From Collinsella sp. (GTDB lineage: Bacteria; Actinomycetota; Coriobacteriia; Coriobacteriales; Coriobacteriaceae), in NCBI GenBank assembly GCA_019419525.1, contig DXZU01000024.1, forward strand, positions 1 to 44,565: a stretch of 44,565 nucleotides of DNA, written 5' to 3'. Shown in pieces: positions 16,841 to 25,829 of this stretch; position 1 is the stretch's first letter, and each line of letters begins with the position of its first letter. The notes under the pieces were generated by a model, which was not told the origin of the DNA, did no database searches, and was given only the letters and a program-made list of their open reading frames with translations. The translations under genes were made by a program, and so were the position numbers.

Positions 16841-16869
16841 TTTATAGGCCCACCCGAGATGAACGTCAA
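16841..16869 (-). promoter_or_regulatory. Promoter of beta-glucoside operon
   Basis: Minus strand TTGACG (16869-16864), 17 bp, then TATAAA (16846-16841). This is one of the best sigma-70-type matches in the window and lies about 75 bp before the RAT-like leader. Confidence 0.75.
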
Positions 16870-16879
16870 GTGTAAATTT

Positions 16880-16928
16880 GCGTAATCCGCACCCTTGATT
16901 GGCAACTTCATCCGCGTAATCCGCACCC
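16880..16928. repeat. Direct repeat upstream of operon promoter
   Basis: GCGTAATCCGCACCC occurs exactly twice (16880-16894 and 16914-16928), period 34 bp, directly upstream of the -35 box. It could be a tandem activator or repressor site. Confidence 0.5.
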
Positions 16929-16943
16929 CCGACTGATTCTGAG

Positions 16944-17006
16944 TTGCGGTGAAATAGTTCCTGCTGGAGCCAGCTGGGCCGTAAAACAGGAACTATTTCA
17001 CCGCAA
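16944..17006. repeat. Palindrome family TTGCGGTGAAATAG, copy 1
   Basis: Perfect 20-bp arms (16944-16963 and 16987-17006) around a 23-base loop, located between addA and the beta-glucoside promoter region. The outer 14 bases TTGCGGTGAAATAG are identical to a second copy at 28069-28131. Confidence 0.75.
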
Positions 17007-17044
17007 GTTATGGGGAGACTGGGCGTGCGGACGGCCCTGGTGAG

Positions 17045-20000
17045 CTAGAGGTTGTAGGTGACCACCTGGGACTCGGCGGGGTTGGAGGGATCGGACTGCT
17101 CCACGCGGACGAACTTGACCGTCACCGTCTTAAAGCCCGCCTTGTGCAGAACATCGGCGTAGACGCGCGCCTGCAGGGCGTGCTTCTCCCGCAGCTGGTC
17201 CGGCGTCTCGTCCGGCGTGCCACCCGTCTTGTAGTCGATGACCAGCGCGTGCGACGGATCGGCCGGGTCGGTTGCCAAGGCATCGATAGCGCCCTCGGCA
17301 TAGACGCCGTAGCGGGCGATGTACTCGTCCTCGCAGCCCAGCGAGAAGAACGGTACCTCGGCACGGACACACGGCCAGGCAAGCAGCTCGGCACGGACCG
17401 ACGATCTGAGCCAGCGATCCAAAGCGACATCGAAGCGCTCACGCTGTTCTGGCGTCAGGCGCCACAGGCGAGCCAGGGCGTCGGCACGCCCAGCGGGCAG
17501 CGCATCGGCACCCATCTCGATGAGCCACTGGCAGGCAGCGTGGAACGCCGAGCCCAGCGCCATGGGATTGCCGGCGGGCTCAACGGCGGCCACTTCTGCA
17601 TCCGTCATCTCGGAACCATCCGACTCCGCATCATCGCCAGCCTCGTCCATGGGCACGCGCGCCTCGGCGACACGGTCCTCGGCCTCGGCATGCAGCGCCG
17701 CGGCAATCGACGAATAGCTGTACGAATCGCGCGCCGGATACGAGCAGGTGCCCATGCGCACGCCCACCGTCTGGGGATACACGAGCTCAAACGAATCGGG
17801 CTCGGGGTCGGCGGGGCCGGGCGCGACCGGGCGATCGGCGGCAGCATCGGCACCCTCCGCCTCCGCATCACCGCGAACGAGCCTACCCTCGGCATCCAGT
17901 GAAGCGTTGGCCTCAAACGCCTGCTCGCCAAACGTAAAGTCCGCCAGCGAGATAAGCTCGTAGTCGCCCGGCTTGGAGTTGTCGAACACCAGGCGGTCGG
18001 CATCGAGCTGCGGCATGTCCAGGCCGTCCGTCGGCAGAATACGGCGCAGCACGTCGTAAGTCAGATCGGTCTCGACGTCGAAGGTCGGCGCGCACAGCTT
18101 GCCGCGGCTCACGCCGGCATCCATCGCCAAGATCACCAGCTCACGCGCTCGCGTCATGGCGACATAGAGCAAACGAGCCCGCTCCTCGAGCGAAAGCTGC
18201 AGGTCGTCGTTACGCAGGCGGGCAAATGCCTCGGCGGGAGAGCCCGTCGCACAGACGTCCTCCATGAGCTCTGGCGGCAGCCACAGCGACATGCCCTTGC
18301 CCTTAAACGCATGCTCAAACTGCTTTTTGACGTCATCGCCCTTCACGAACGTGCCGTCCGCGAGTTTAACGCCGTCGAAGCGTGCCGGCAGCGCCACGAC
18401 CTGCGCTCCGCCCTCGACACGCCCCATCTGAGCCGCACCGGACGATTTGCGCACGCCAAAGCACTCCGAAACCGCCACGACCGGATATTCCAGACCCTTG
18501 GAGGCGTGCACCGTCATGATGCGCACCGCGCCGTCGCCCTCCTCGTTGAGGGCGCCCGGCGCCTCCTTGCCCGCCAGGAAGCGGTCGAAGGCGAGCGCGA
18601 TGGAGCGCGGCGAGTTGCCGAACTCGGCCTCCGCCTCGGCCACGGCGTCGAGCGCCTTGAGCACGTTGGCGGCGATGGCCTTGCCCTCGGGACCACGCTG
18701 TGCCAGACGCACAAACCAACCGGAGGCGTTGACCACGTCGCGCGCGATGGCAGCGAACGAATCGCGGCCCACGCGACGAAGCGCATACCGCAGCACCTCG
18801 CGGGCGCGCGTCACGAGCGGCAAGTCTTGCAAACCCGGCACGTCGAAATCGCTCATGATGCCCGCGTCGATATTCCGGCGCGAGGTCTCCCCCGTCTCGC
18901 TGTCGAGCTTGGTCGCCAGCGCCAGGAACTCCTGGGCGCCGAGCGCAAACATCGGCGAGGCGAGCAGCGGCATAAGGCCCTGCGCCGTATCGGCCGGATT
19001 GGCGAGTGCGCAGACCAGGGCACGCACCGTCTGCACCTCGGCTGCCTGGGCAAAGACCGAGCCGCCTGCGATCACGCAGTCGAGCCCCTGGTCGCGGAAG
19101 GCCTGCGCATAGACATCGGCGTTGGTCATGCGGCCCAGCAGCAGGACCATGCTGCCCTGGGGCTGGCCCGCTTTAACGAGTGCTTGGAATCGCTCCGCAA
19201 TCGCGCGAGCTTTCGCCTGCGTTCGCTCCTGCGTACTGCCACCGGCAACGAGCAGCGCCTGGCGGCGCGATGCCTTCGCCTTGAGCTTGTCCTCGCGTTC
19301 GTCGCTCGGTTCAAGATCCAAGAACCCCTGCATCAAACCACCGGTGTCGCCGTCAAAGACGCGCGCCACATAGCGCAGCACCTCGTCGTGGCTGCGGAAG
19401 TTGCGTACAAGCTTGACGAGCTCGCCGGCGGGGGCATCGGACGTGGCGACCGTCTCGGGCGCCGTCGTCGAACCCACCTTGCGCTCCTGGCGACGGAACA
19501 CCTCGACCTCGGCACCACGGAAGCGGTAGATCGACTGCTGCGCATCGCCTACGGTGCACAGTGCGCGCTCCCCCGCGCCCGTCAGGTAACGGATCAAATC
19601 GACCTGCATCTGGTCGGTATCCTGGAACTCATCGATCATGACCATCTTAAAGCGACCCTCATAGGCCGCTCGAATAGCCGGGTAGTCGCGCAGCGCCTCG
19701 TACGCCATACGCAGTAGGTCGTTGTTATCGAGCGCGGACTGGCCGGCCTTCAGCGCGCGATACTCAGCCTCCACGGAACGGGCCAGGCCCACCAGCGCAT
19801 CGAGCGCGGGACCACCGCAGGCCAGCACGATATTGATAAACGCATCGGCAGCCTCGGCCTTGAGCAGCTCCACCTGCTCCTTAGGAAACGCCTTGCTCGC
19901 CCGAGGCATGCTGCACGACATCATGAGTCGCGCTGCATCCTCCATGGTTTTGCCGCTCGCCTCAAACGCGTCGATGGCATCGAGTGCCACCTGCGCTTTC

Positions 20001-20671
20001 TCGGTCGCGGCCTTGCTCGCACCCAACGCCGCGCGATAGGCGTCGGCAAGCGCAGAGGTGTCGGCCTGGCCGCGCGCCACGCACACATCGTCCATGCCGC
20101 CCGGCAGCTGGCTCGATAGCTCCAGCAGGTCGCGCACCAGACCTTTGATGGTGGTACCGGCGCCAAACGGCCCGCCCTCGCCCGCCATGGGATACCAAGC
20201 GTAGAGGGCCTTAAGCGAGGCGGCGAGCTCAGGCGCGGCATCGGGCGCCGTCGCGCGCCCCAGCACATGCTCGACAGCCTGATCCATAAGCTCATCGGTA
20301 TCGGTAAGCACCGTGAACTCGGGATCGATGCCCAGCTCCAACGCATGCGCGCGCAGGATGCGCGAACACATACCGTGAATGGTCGAGATCCAAGCGTCGT
20401 CGACGGTCAGGGCCTCCTCGTCCATACCCTCTTCGATAAGCGCGCGACGCACGCGGTCGCGAATCTCGGCCGCGGCATCTTTGGTAAAGGTAATGGCGAG
20501 CACCTGGTCCAGATGCTCAACGAACGGACCGGATTCGGGCGAGAGCGCGTAGACGATGCGGCGCGTGAGGGTAAAGGTCTTGCCCGAACCGGCACCCGCC
20601 GAGACAAACAGCGGACGGTCGAGCGTTTTGACGATCTGCAGCTGTTGCGGCATCAAAGTCGAAAGATCCAT
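17045..20671 (-). CDS. addA: ATP-dependent helicase/nuclease subunit A (AddA-type)
   Basis: The helicase-nuclease subunit of an AddAB (RexAB) complex that resects DNA double-strand ends for recombination. The 1208-residue protein has UvrD-family motifs: SAGAGSGKTFTLTRR near residue 25-40, ITFTKDAAAEIRDRV, and MIDEFQDTDQMQ near 349. Near 1144 is the RecB-type PD-(D/E)XK nuclease motif (VIDYKTGG followed by Q-x3-Y). An acidic, alanine-rich low-complexity stretch lies around 960-1040. The start at 20671 has AAGGAGGG upstream. It begins three bases after addB ends, so the two are surely cotranscribed. Confidence 0.93.
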   Translation of the reverse strand: MDLSTLMPQQLQIVKTLDRPLFVSAGAGSGKTFTLTRRIVYALSPESGPFVEHLDQVLAITFTKDAAAEIRDRVRRALIEEGMDEEALTVDDAWISTIHGMCSRILRAHALELGIDPEFTVLTDTDELMDQAVEHVLGRATAPDAAPELAASLKALYAWYPMAGEGGPFGAGTTIKGLVRDLLELSSQLPGGMDDVCVARGQADTSALADAYRAALGASKAATEKAQVALDAIDAFEASGKTMEDAARLMMSCSMPRASKAFPKEQVELLKAEAADAFINIVLACGGPALDALVGLARSVEAEYRALKAGQSALDNNDLLRMAYEALRDYPAIRAAYEGRFKMVMIDEFQDTDQMQVDLIRYLTGAGERALCTVGDAQQSIYRFRGAEVEVFRRQERKVGSTTAPETVATSDAPAGELVKLVRNFRSHDEVLRYVARVFDGDTGGLMQGFLDLEPSDEREDKLKAKASRRQALLVAGGSTQERTQAKARAIAERFQALVKAGQPQGSMVLLLGRMTNADVYAQAFRDQGLDCVIAGGSVFAQAAEVQTVRALVCALANPADTAQGLMPLLASPMFALGAQEFLALATKLDSETGETSRRNIDAGIMSDFDVPGLQDLPLVTRAREVLRYALRRVGRDSFAAIARDVVNASGWFVRLAQRGPEGKAIAANVLKALDAVAEAEAEFGNSPRSIALAFDRFLAGKEAPGALNEEGDGAVRIMTVHASKGLEYPVVAVSECFGVRKSSGAAQMGRVEGGAQVVALPARFDGVKLADGTFVKGDDVKKQFEHAFKGKGMSLWLPPELMEDVCATGSPAEAFARLRNDDLQLSLEERARLLYVAMTRARELVILAMDAGVSRGKLCAPTFDVETDLTYDVLRRILPTDGLDMPQLDADRLVFDNSKPGDYELISLADFTFGEQAFEANASLDAEGRLVRGDAEAEGADAAADRPVAPGPADPEPDSFELVYPQTVGVRMGTCSYPARDSYSYSSIAAALHAEAEDRVAEARVPMDEAGDDAESDGSEMTDAEVAAVEPAGNPMALGSAFHAACQWLIEMGADALPAGRADALARLWRLTPEQRERFDVALDRWLRSSVRAELLAWPCVRAEVPFFSLGCEDEYIARYGVYAEGAIDALATDPADPSHALVIDYKTGGTPDETPDQLREKHALQARVYADVLHKAGFKTVTVKFVRVEQSDPSNPAESQVVTYNL

Positions 20672-20674
20672 GGT

Positions 20675-23600
20675 CTACACGTCCCTCCTTACAAACGTTC
20701 CTTCGTGGTTATACGAGCAGCGCGCATGCGCGGCCTGAGCCGACGTCGGGTCGACGGCGGCAACGTCGCCTGCCTCGAGTTCGTGCAGGCGCTCGGCGAT
20801 GCCGGCCTCCACGCGATCGAGCAGGGCGTCGAAGTCCATGCTGCCACCCTCGCCGGGAAAGCCCTTCTTAAGCCCCGGGATGCGGCCGTCACCACGCTCC
20901 TCCTCGAGCAGCTCGGCACTCGCGGCGCCGCGCAGCGCCGGTTTGCCGCCCTTGGTCGAAAAATAGAGCGCCGCACGGGCATCCAGATCCAGCGCCCGGC
21001 GCATGGCCTGCGCATAGATAAGCGTCTGGGTATGGGGCGGCAGCCACCGCGGGTCGTCGATGGCGGCCTCGCCCGATTCCTCGTCGCGCACCGTGGGGTC
21101 GGCGAGTTTAAACTCCTCAACGCCCGTGCGATGCTTGTAGTCGATTACCACGGCGCGATTCTCGGCATCCACATCCACGCGGTCGATGCGCCCGCCGAGC
21201 GGCCAGCCGGCATACTCGACCTGGAGCTCGTTGAACGCAAACTCCAGGTAGCGCGGCGCGAAGGGCGCGAGCGCCTCGGACTCGTAGGCAAGAACGCCCT
21301 CCAGCTGCGGCAAAATCTCGGCCACCTGGCGCTCCTCCACCGGGGAGAGCGGCACGAGCGGGCCCTCGGTACCGCGCTTGCCCGCATGCTCGGCCAAGGT
21401 CTCGTCAAAGACCTCGCGCAGCAGCTCCTTCGCGCGTGGCAGATTCATGGGTGTCACGCGCTCCATGCCCTCCTGGGGCAGACGGGCATGCAAGTGTTCC
21501 AGCACGTCGTGGACAAAGTTGCCCTTCTCCATATTGCCAAAGCCAGCGTCGATCGACTGGGGCTTCACGCGGTACGAGACGAACCAGCATAGCGGGCAGG
21601 TCGAATAGGCCTCGATCTGCGAGGCAGACGTCAGGCGCGGCACCAGCGGCGCATCCTCGCCCTCGCCATCGCGACGACGCAGGACCAGATACGGAATGGC
21701 TTCATCGCTCAGATGCTGGGGGGCTTCGCAGGTCACGCGCTCGCGCCTAAGACCTTCGCCTGCCGCGGGATCGAAGTCCCTTACGATATCGCCCTCACCC
21801 ACACACTTCGCCTTGTCGGCGCCAACGGCCTTAGCGTCGTCAGCGGCCTTGTCGGCGTCAGCGGCCTTAGCATCGTTAGCGGCCTCGGCATGCGCCCGCA
21901 ACTCGGTCCACACGGCCGCCGGATAGCACTCGCGCGCCTGACGATCGTGGGTCACACGGGCGAGCGTAACCGGACCACGCGACGCTTGTATCGCGCGGCC
22001 AAAGCGTGCGCGCAGCAAGGCCGCAGGCTCAAGCGTCACGTCCTCGCGACCGAGGCTCGCCGTCAGCGTGGTCAGCGGCCCCTCTTCGTGTGAGAGCGGA
22101 TAGCTGTCCAGATCGACATCGGCAAACAGCACGGCATCGTAGCTGCCGGGGCGCAGAGCCGCCGCATCGGCAAGCGAAGCAAAGCGAACCTGGGCGCGTG
22201 GCGCACGGTCAACCTCGTAGGTCTCGTAATCGTAGGCGGCGCTACGCTTGTCCACCTTGGTTCGAATGTCATCGAGCACGGGCACGGTCGCGGCCTGCGA
22301 CACGTCGAGCGCACGGGCGCCATTCATAAGGATGTCGATGACGTGGCGCAGCAGGGCCACCTCCGCCTGGCGACGGGCCTGACCGTCGAGACCGCCAAGT
22401 GCGCGATCGGGCAGCGCCTCGGCAACGGCAAGCATGGCCTTGAGCGCCGTCACGGGTTTGTCGCGCCACAGCGCCTGGAACACGTCCGAGATCACGCACG
22501 GCACGCTCTTAAACCAGTTCTCGTCGCTCGCCGCTTTACGCGCGCCCCTCACCTGGCCCTGCACGCTCTGCAGCAGGCTCTTGACGCCCGCAGTGGTCTT
22601 GCTGCGCGACAGTCGCATATTCTTGTCGAACGTGCGCGCGCTGGCGGCGTCGGCACCCGAAAGCGGGCTGTAAATCCAGTCGGTAAGCTCCGGAGCGGGC
22701 CACCACTCAGTCTTAGAAGCTGCCCCTTCGTCGGCGGCCTTCATACGCTCGATCAGGTTGGCGAGCGCCGTGAACTGCCTGCCCGCAATGGATTGGGAAA
22801 ACGCCGTGAACTCGGCCGTCTCGGCAGCAACGTGGCGCGCCGCCAAACGAGCGGCAAGCTCGCCGAACAGCTGGGGTGCCCGGGCGGACACCACGAGTAC
22901 GCGCACGGGATCGACGGGTGCGGAGGCGGCATCGTTGACCTTGGACTCCTTGCGCGCTTTCACCATCTTATCGATGACGTCCGCATAGACACGGGCACGG
23001 GCATGGGGCCCGGCGACTTCCACAAAGGCAGGACGTACGACGGACTTTGGAGCAATCGCGGGAGCGCCGGCATCCTCGTCCAGCGGCGCGATCTCAAACA
23101 GCACACCGCGGACATCAAATGCCGCGGCAAGCTCCTCGCGCATCGCCGCTTGCTCGCGGGCAAGCAGCACGACAACCTCTCCCCCGTTGTTTGCCACGGC
23201 GGACAGCAGCTCGAGCAGGCTATACGTAAATGACGTGACGCCGCGCACGCAAACGGCGCGGGCGCACCCCGGCAGGTTGTCGGCCAAAGCGCCGGCCATA
23301 ATGTCAGCCGCCTCGCAGGGCTCGACCATATCTCGACGGTCCAAACCGCGCGCATAGGCGCACAAAAGTTCAAACACGCGAGCCTCGGCGTCGCTTCTGG
23401 GCTTGGGCTTGCAAACGTTGTCGCAGCAACGCTCGGCACCTGTCCCTGCCACACCCGGCAGCACATCGCGAGCCATACGCGCGAGCATACGCACCGTGCC
23501 CTGGCTGCGCGAAAGCGGCTGCAGGTCGGCGTCGTCGAGACGCGCTACCATGTCCGAAAACAGCATCTGGCGCTGCAGGTTGTCGACGAAACCGCGCCCG

Positions 23601-23827
23601 TCGCCCAAAAGCTCCCAAAGCGAGCGAAGCCACGATGTAGGCGTCTTGTAGTCAATACCCAGCGAAACGCCGGCTTCCGCCGCATCATGACGGCACAGGT
23701 CGAGCTCGGCAAACGTTGGCGCCAGCAGCACGGCACGCCCGTGGCGGGCAATAAGGTCGGCAAGCAGCGCCGCCTCGGCATCGCTCAAATCCGCGCCGGC
23801 GTTGGTGGTATAGATTCGAACAGGCAT
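20675..23827 (-). CDS. addB: ATP-dependent nuclease subunit B (AddB-type)
   Basis: Partner of AddA. The 1050-residue protein is a degenerate helicase fold: no intact Walker A is visible, whereas classical AddB keeps one. The C-terminal nuclease domain has AVVIDYKHRTG near residue 896 followed by Q-x3-Y (HTQTLIYAQAM). Cys pairs in YSTCPLCWF near 745 and a single Cys in ARCSYNHEG near the end are what remains of the Fe-S cluster ligands of the family. A repetitive Ala/Asp/Lys segment (DAKAADADKAADDAKA) lies near 660-680. GGAGG precedes the ATG. First gene of addB-addA. Confidence 0.88.
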   Translation of the reverse strand: MPVRIYTTNAGADLSDAEAALLADLIARHGRAVLLAPTFAELDLCRHDAAEAGVSLGIDYKTPTSWLRSLWELLGDGRGFVDNLQRQMLFSDMVARLDDADLQPLSRSQGTVRMLARMARDVLPGVAGTGAERCCDNVCKPKPRSDAEARVFELLCAYARGLDRRDMVEPCEAADIMAGALADNLPGCARAVCVRGVTSFTYSLLELLSAVANNGGEVVVLLAREQAAMREELAAAFDVRGVLFEIAPLDEDAGAPAIAPKSVVRPAFVEVAGPHARARVYADVIDKMVKARKESKVNDAASAPVDPVRVLVVSARAPQLFGELAARLAARHVAAETAEFTAFSQSIAGRQFTALANLIERMKAADEGAASKTEWWPAPELTDWIYSPLSGADAASARTFDKNMRLSRSKTTAGVKSLLQSVQGQVRGARKAASDENWFKSVPCVISDVFQALWRDKPVTALKAMLAVAEALPDRALGGLDGQARRQAEVALLRHVIDILMNGARALDVSQAATVPVLDDIRTKVDKRSAAYDYETYEVDRAPRAQVRFASLADAAALRPGSYDAVLFADVDLDSYPLSHEEGPLTTLTASLGREDVTLEPAALLRARFGRAIQASRGPVTLARVTHDRQARECYPAAVWTELRAHAEAANDAKAADADKAADDAKAVGADKAKCVGEGDIVRDFDPAAGEGLRRERVTCEAPQHLSDEAIPYLVLRRRDGEGEDAPLVPRLTSASQIEAYSTCPLCWFVSYRVKPQSIDAGFGNMEKGNFVHDVLEHLHARLPQEGMERVTPMNLPRAKELLREVFDETLAEHAGKRGTEGPLVPLSPVEERQVAEILPQLEGVLAYESEALAPFAPRYLEFAFNELQVEYAGWPLGGRIDRVDVDAENRAVVIDYKHRTGVEEFKLADPTVRDEESGEAAIDDPRWLPPHTQTLIYAQAMRRALDLDARAALYFSTKGGKPALRGAASAELLEEERGDGRIPGLKKGFPGEGGSMDFDALLDRVEAGIAERLHELEAGDVAAVDPTSAQAAHARCSYNHEGTFVRRDV

Positions 23828-23910
23828 GGTCCTCCACTCAAACCGTTCGCAATATTCAATGCTTCCATCCTACCCGCCCACGCGGACAGATTGCTACCTC
23901 AGCTCCATGT

Positions 23911-23944
23911 TTTGGTGCAAAGCAACCTGACCCCAACGCACCAG
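23911..23944. repeat. Palindrome family TTTGGTGCAAAG, copy 1
   Basis: TTTGGTGCAAAG, then CAACCTGACCCC, then an imperfect right arm GCACCA. It is related to 35672-35706 (opposite orientation) and to 40535-40600. It lies between the yerC-like gene and addB. Confidence 0.55.
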
Positions 23945-23959
23945 CCGATTGCGGGCATA

Positions 23960-23985
23960 TAAAAACCGCCCCCGAAGGGACGGTT
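23960..23985 (-). terminator. Terminator after the YerC-like gene
   Basis: Minus-strand AACCGTCCC, loop TTCG, GGGGCGGTT with one mismatch, then TTTTATAT. Confidence 0.75.
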
Positions 23986-24012
23986 CTGCACAATTCGTTT
24001 GTTGTCGCTGGC

Positions 24013-24312
24013 CTACTCGCCATCCTCCAGCTTGATGAGGATCTTGCGATAGCCGCCGTACTCGCCGTTCAGCGCCTTTGAAACGCGGCTCACCGTAGTG
24101 GACGAAGCGCCGGTGCGGGCCTGAACCTCAACATAAGGCTCGCCCTCATCCAGATAACGCGCAACCTGCAGACGTTGCGAAAGATCGCAGATCTCGCGCG
24201 GCGTGCAGATATCGGTCAAAAACGCTTGGATATCCTTCTCGTCATCCAAAAGACTAAATGCGTGGACCAGCTGCTTGACATCAGGCTTGTCAAACATGTT
24301 CTCGATATTCAT
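24013..24312 (-). CDS. YerC/YecD family TrpR-like DNA-binding protein
   Basis: A 99-residue protein of the TrpR-related YerC/YecD family. The helical region has ICTPREICDLSQRLQVARYL followed by the helix-turn-helix TGASSTTVSRVSKAL. Its regulon is not evident from the sequence. Its own terminator follows, so it is separate from addBA. The ribosome binding site is weak. Confidence 0.88.
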   Translation of the reverse strand: MNIENMFDKPDVKQLVHAFSLLDDEKDIQAFLTDICTPREICDLSQRLQVARYLDEGEPYVEVQARTGASSTTVSRVSKALNGEYGGYRKILIKLEDGE

Positions 24313-24636
24313 CGATCACCGCCAAACCCGCCAAAAGGCATCGAAGTTGATACTGACATCGGGCATCGTTCGCCCGTTCTATGCAATAGGGCAACGCCTG
24401 TGGCTTTTGCCCGTAGCAGTTTAGCACACCACCAAACTAAAGCGACAAAACTCTCTGCCAGCGGCGCGTTTTCTAGGACGAACGCCGTTTTGAAACCGAA
24501 TGCGCACGCAAGCTCCACGAATATCTGAGACAATAGGCGGCCGAACAAGGCGGCACACCCGAGCGGCCGTCCAAGCTGCCGCAGCAAACCGCTTCACGCG
24601 ACACCGACGCACCCTGCGCAAGAAAGGATTCACACC
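24313..24636. other. Intergenic region, divergent promoters
   Basis: About 320 bp between the divergent YerC-like gene and the membrane-protein gene. It should hold both promoters. I see no clear -35/-10 pair, repeat or RNA structure. A 92-codon minus-strand frame here overlaps the YerC start and has no recognisable similarity. Confidence 0.5.
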
Positions 24637-25002
24637 ATGCGCTTTATGCTTAACTGGCTCTTTACCTCGATCGCCATCGCGATTGCCACGTTCCTCGTTC
24701 CCGGCATCCAGCCCTTCGGTTTTGCCGAGGCCTGGGTCTGTTTCGCCTTCGTGGGACTGTTCCTGAACATCGTCGATTCGCTCGTCAAGCCGTTCCTGAC
24801 GGTCATCTCGCTGCCACTCACGATCATTACGCTGGGTATTTTTCAGCTCGTAGTCAACAGCTTTATGCTCGAGCTGGCCAGCTACCTGTCGGTCAATCTG
24901 CTGGGCGCGGGCATCTCCATCGCCAGCTTTGGATCGGCCTTTATGGGCAGCATCCTGGTATCCATCATGCGCAGCATCCTCGACAGCATCGCCGAGGGCT
25001 AA
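24637..25002 (+). CDS. Phage holin family (YvlD-like) membrane protein
   Basis: A 121-residue, very hydrophobic protein with about four membrane segments and the family signature FLNIVDSLVKPFLTVISLPL. Family 4 'phage holin' proteins (YvlD) are common chromosomal inner-membrane proteins of unknown role; nothing else here suggests a prophage. AAGGA precedes the ATG and a strong terminator follows, so it is monocistronic. Confidence 0.88.
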   Translation: MRFMLNWLFTSIAIAIATFLVPGIQPFGFAEAWVCFAFVGLFLNIVDSLVKPFLTVISLPLTIITLGIFQLVVNSFMLELASYLSVNLLGAGISIASFGSAFMGSILVSIMRSILDSIAEG

Positions 25003-25041
25003 ACGGCCATTCCGGCCGCGCCCGTCTCAACAGCCCAAAAC

Positions 25042-25084
25042 GAAGGCCGCCCATCGCAAAAAAAAATGGGCGGCCTTCTTATTT
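25042..25084 (+). terminator. Terminator after the holin-like gene
   Basis: A perfect 13-bp stem GAAGGCCGCCCAT (25042-25054) with 25066-25078, a loop containing nine A, then TTATTT. It may be bidirectional, serving the Rrf2 gene as well. Confidence 0.85.
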
Positions 25085-25147
25085 GCCAAGTCTCAAAGGA
25101 CAAGAAAATCTACCATTTCTACCCCGTCCCCGCATGGCAGGCGTGGG

Positions 25148-25576
25148 TTAGATGACGTAGTCGTAGCCCTCGTTGGGGGCGACGAGCGCATCGAGCGTCA
25201 CGCCGTCGAGGTAGTCGTTGATGAGCTTGTCCAGGTTCTTCCACACGTCGAGCGTGGGGCACTCATCAGATCGCGAGCAACCCTTGCAGTCGCCATCCAG
25301 GCAGGCGACCGGCGCCAGGCTGCCCTCGGTCAGGCGCAAGATCTCGCCCACCGCGTACTGCTCGGGCGGGCGCGTGAGCACATAGCCGCCGCCCTTGCCG
25401 CGCATGCCCGAGAGCATATTGGCGCGCACGAGCGTAGCCAGAATATTCTCGAGGTACTTCTCCGAAATACCCTGACGCGCCGCAATCTCTTTAAGCGGGA
25501 TACGGCCTGTCGCCTGGTGCTCGGCCAGGTCGACCATAACGCGCAGGGCATATCTGCCCTTTGTGGAAACCAACAT
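25148..25576 (-). CDS. Rrf2 family transcriptional regulator
   Basis: A 142-residue winged-helix regulator of the IscR/CymR group. The DNA-binding half reads STKGRYALRVMVDLA and ISEKYLENILATLVRA. Four Cys follow in CLDGDCKGCSRSDEC (about 95-110), the spacing used by Fe-S-binding Rrf2 proteins, so it probably senses Fe-S status or redox, not only cysteine. It is divergent from cysK across a 253-bp gap. By analogy with CymR it may control cysK; that is inference. Confidence 0.92.
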   Translation of the reverse strand: MLVSTKGRYALRVMVDLAEHQATGRIPLKEIAARQGISEKYLENILATLVRANMLSGMRGKGGGYVLTRPPEQYAVGEILRLTEGSLAPVACLDGDCKGCSRSDECPTLDVWKNLDKLINDYLDGVTLDALVAPNEGYDYVI

Positions 25577-25693
25577 ATATATAGCTGCCTTTCGGTCTTT
25601 TAATTCGTAGAAATTCTAGCCGAAAAATTGGTTTTGAAAATACCTATTCCCGTCAAGATGGTTAATCGACTCGTAATAATCTTCTATTTCCTA

Positions 25694-25722
25694 TTGCGTT
25701 ACTAGGCTTTACTGTCTACTAT
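25694..25722 (+). promoter_or_regulatory. Candidate cysK promoter
   Basis: TTGCGT (25694-25699), 17 bp, TACTAT (25717-25722). About 100 bases of leader precede the cysK ATG. The AT-rich DNA between here and the Rrf2 gene is unlike the surrounding base composition and is the likely regulator-binding zone. Confidence 0.5.
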
Positions 25723-25829
25723 GCTTGCCAACAGCAAAACGAACAACCTATAAGGTTTGTGGGTTTCGCTGCCACACACACCGTAAAACCACACGGTATC
25801 CAGTCATTTGAACACTTTGGAGGTTCACC

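Noticed and set aside
24309..24587. 92-codon minus-strand frame upstream of the YerC-like gene
   Set aside because: It overlaps the YerC start, has no ribosome binding site that I can see and resembles no family.
24637..25002. Holin-family gene as a sign of prophage
   Set aside because: YvlD-like proteins are common chromosomal membrane proteins. No other phage gene, integrase or att site is present.
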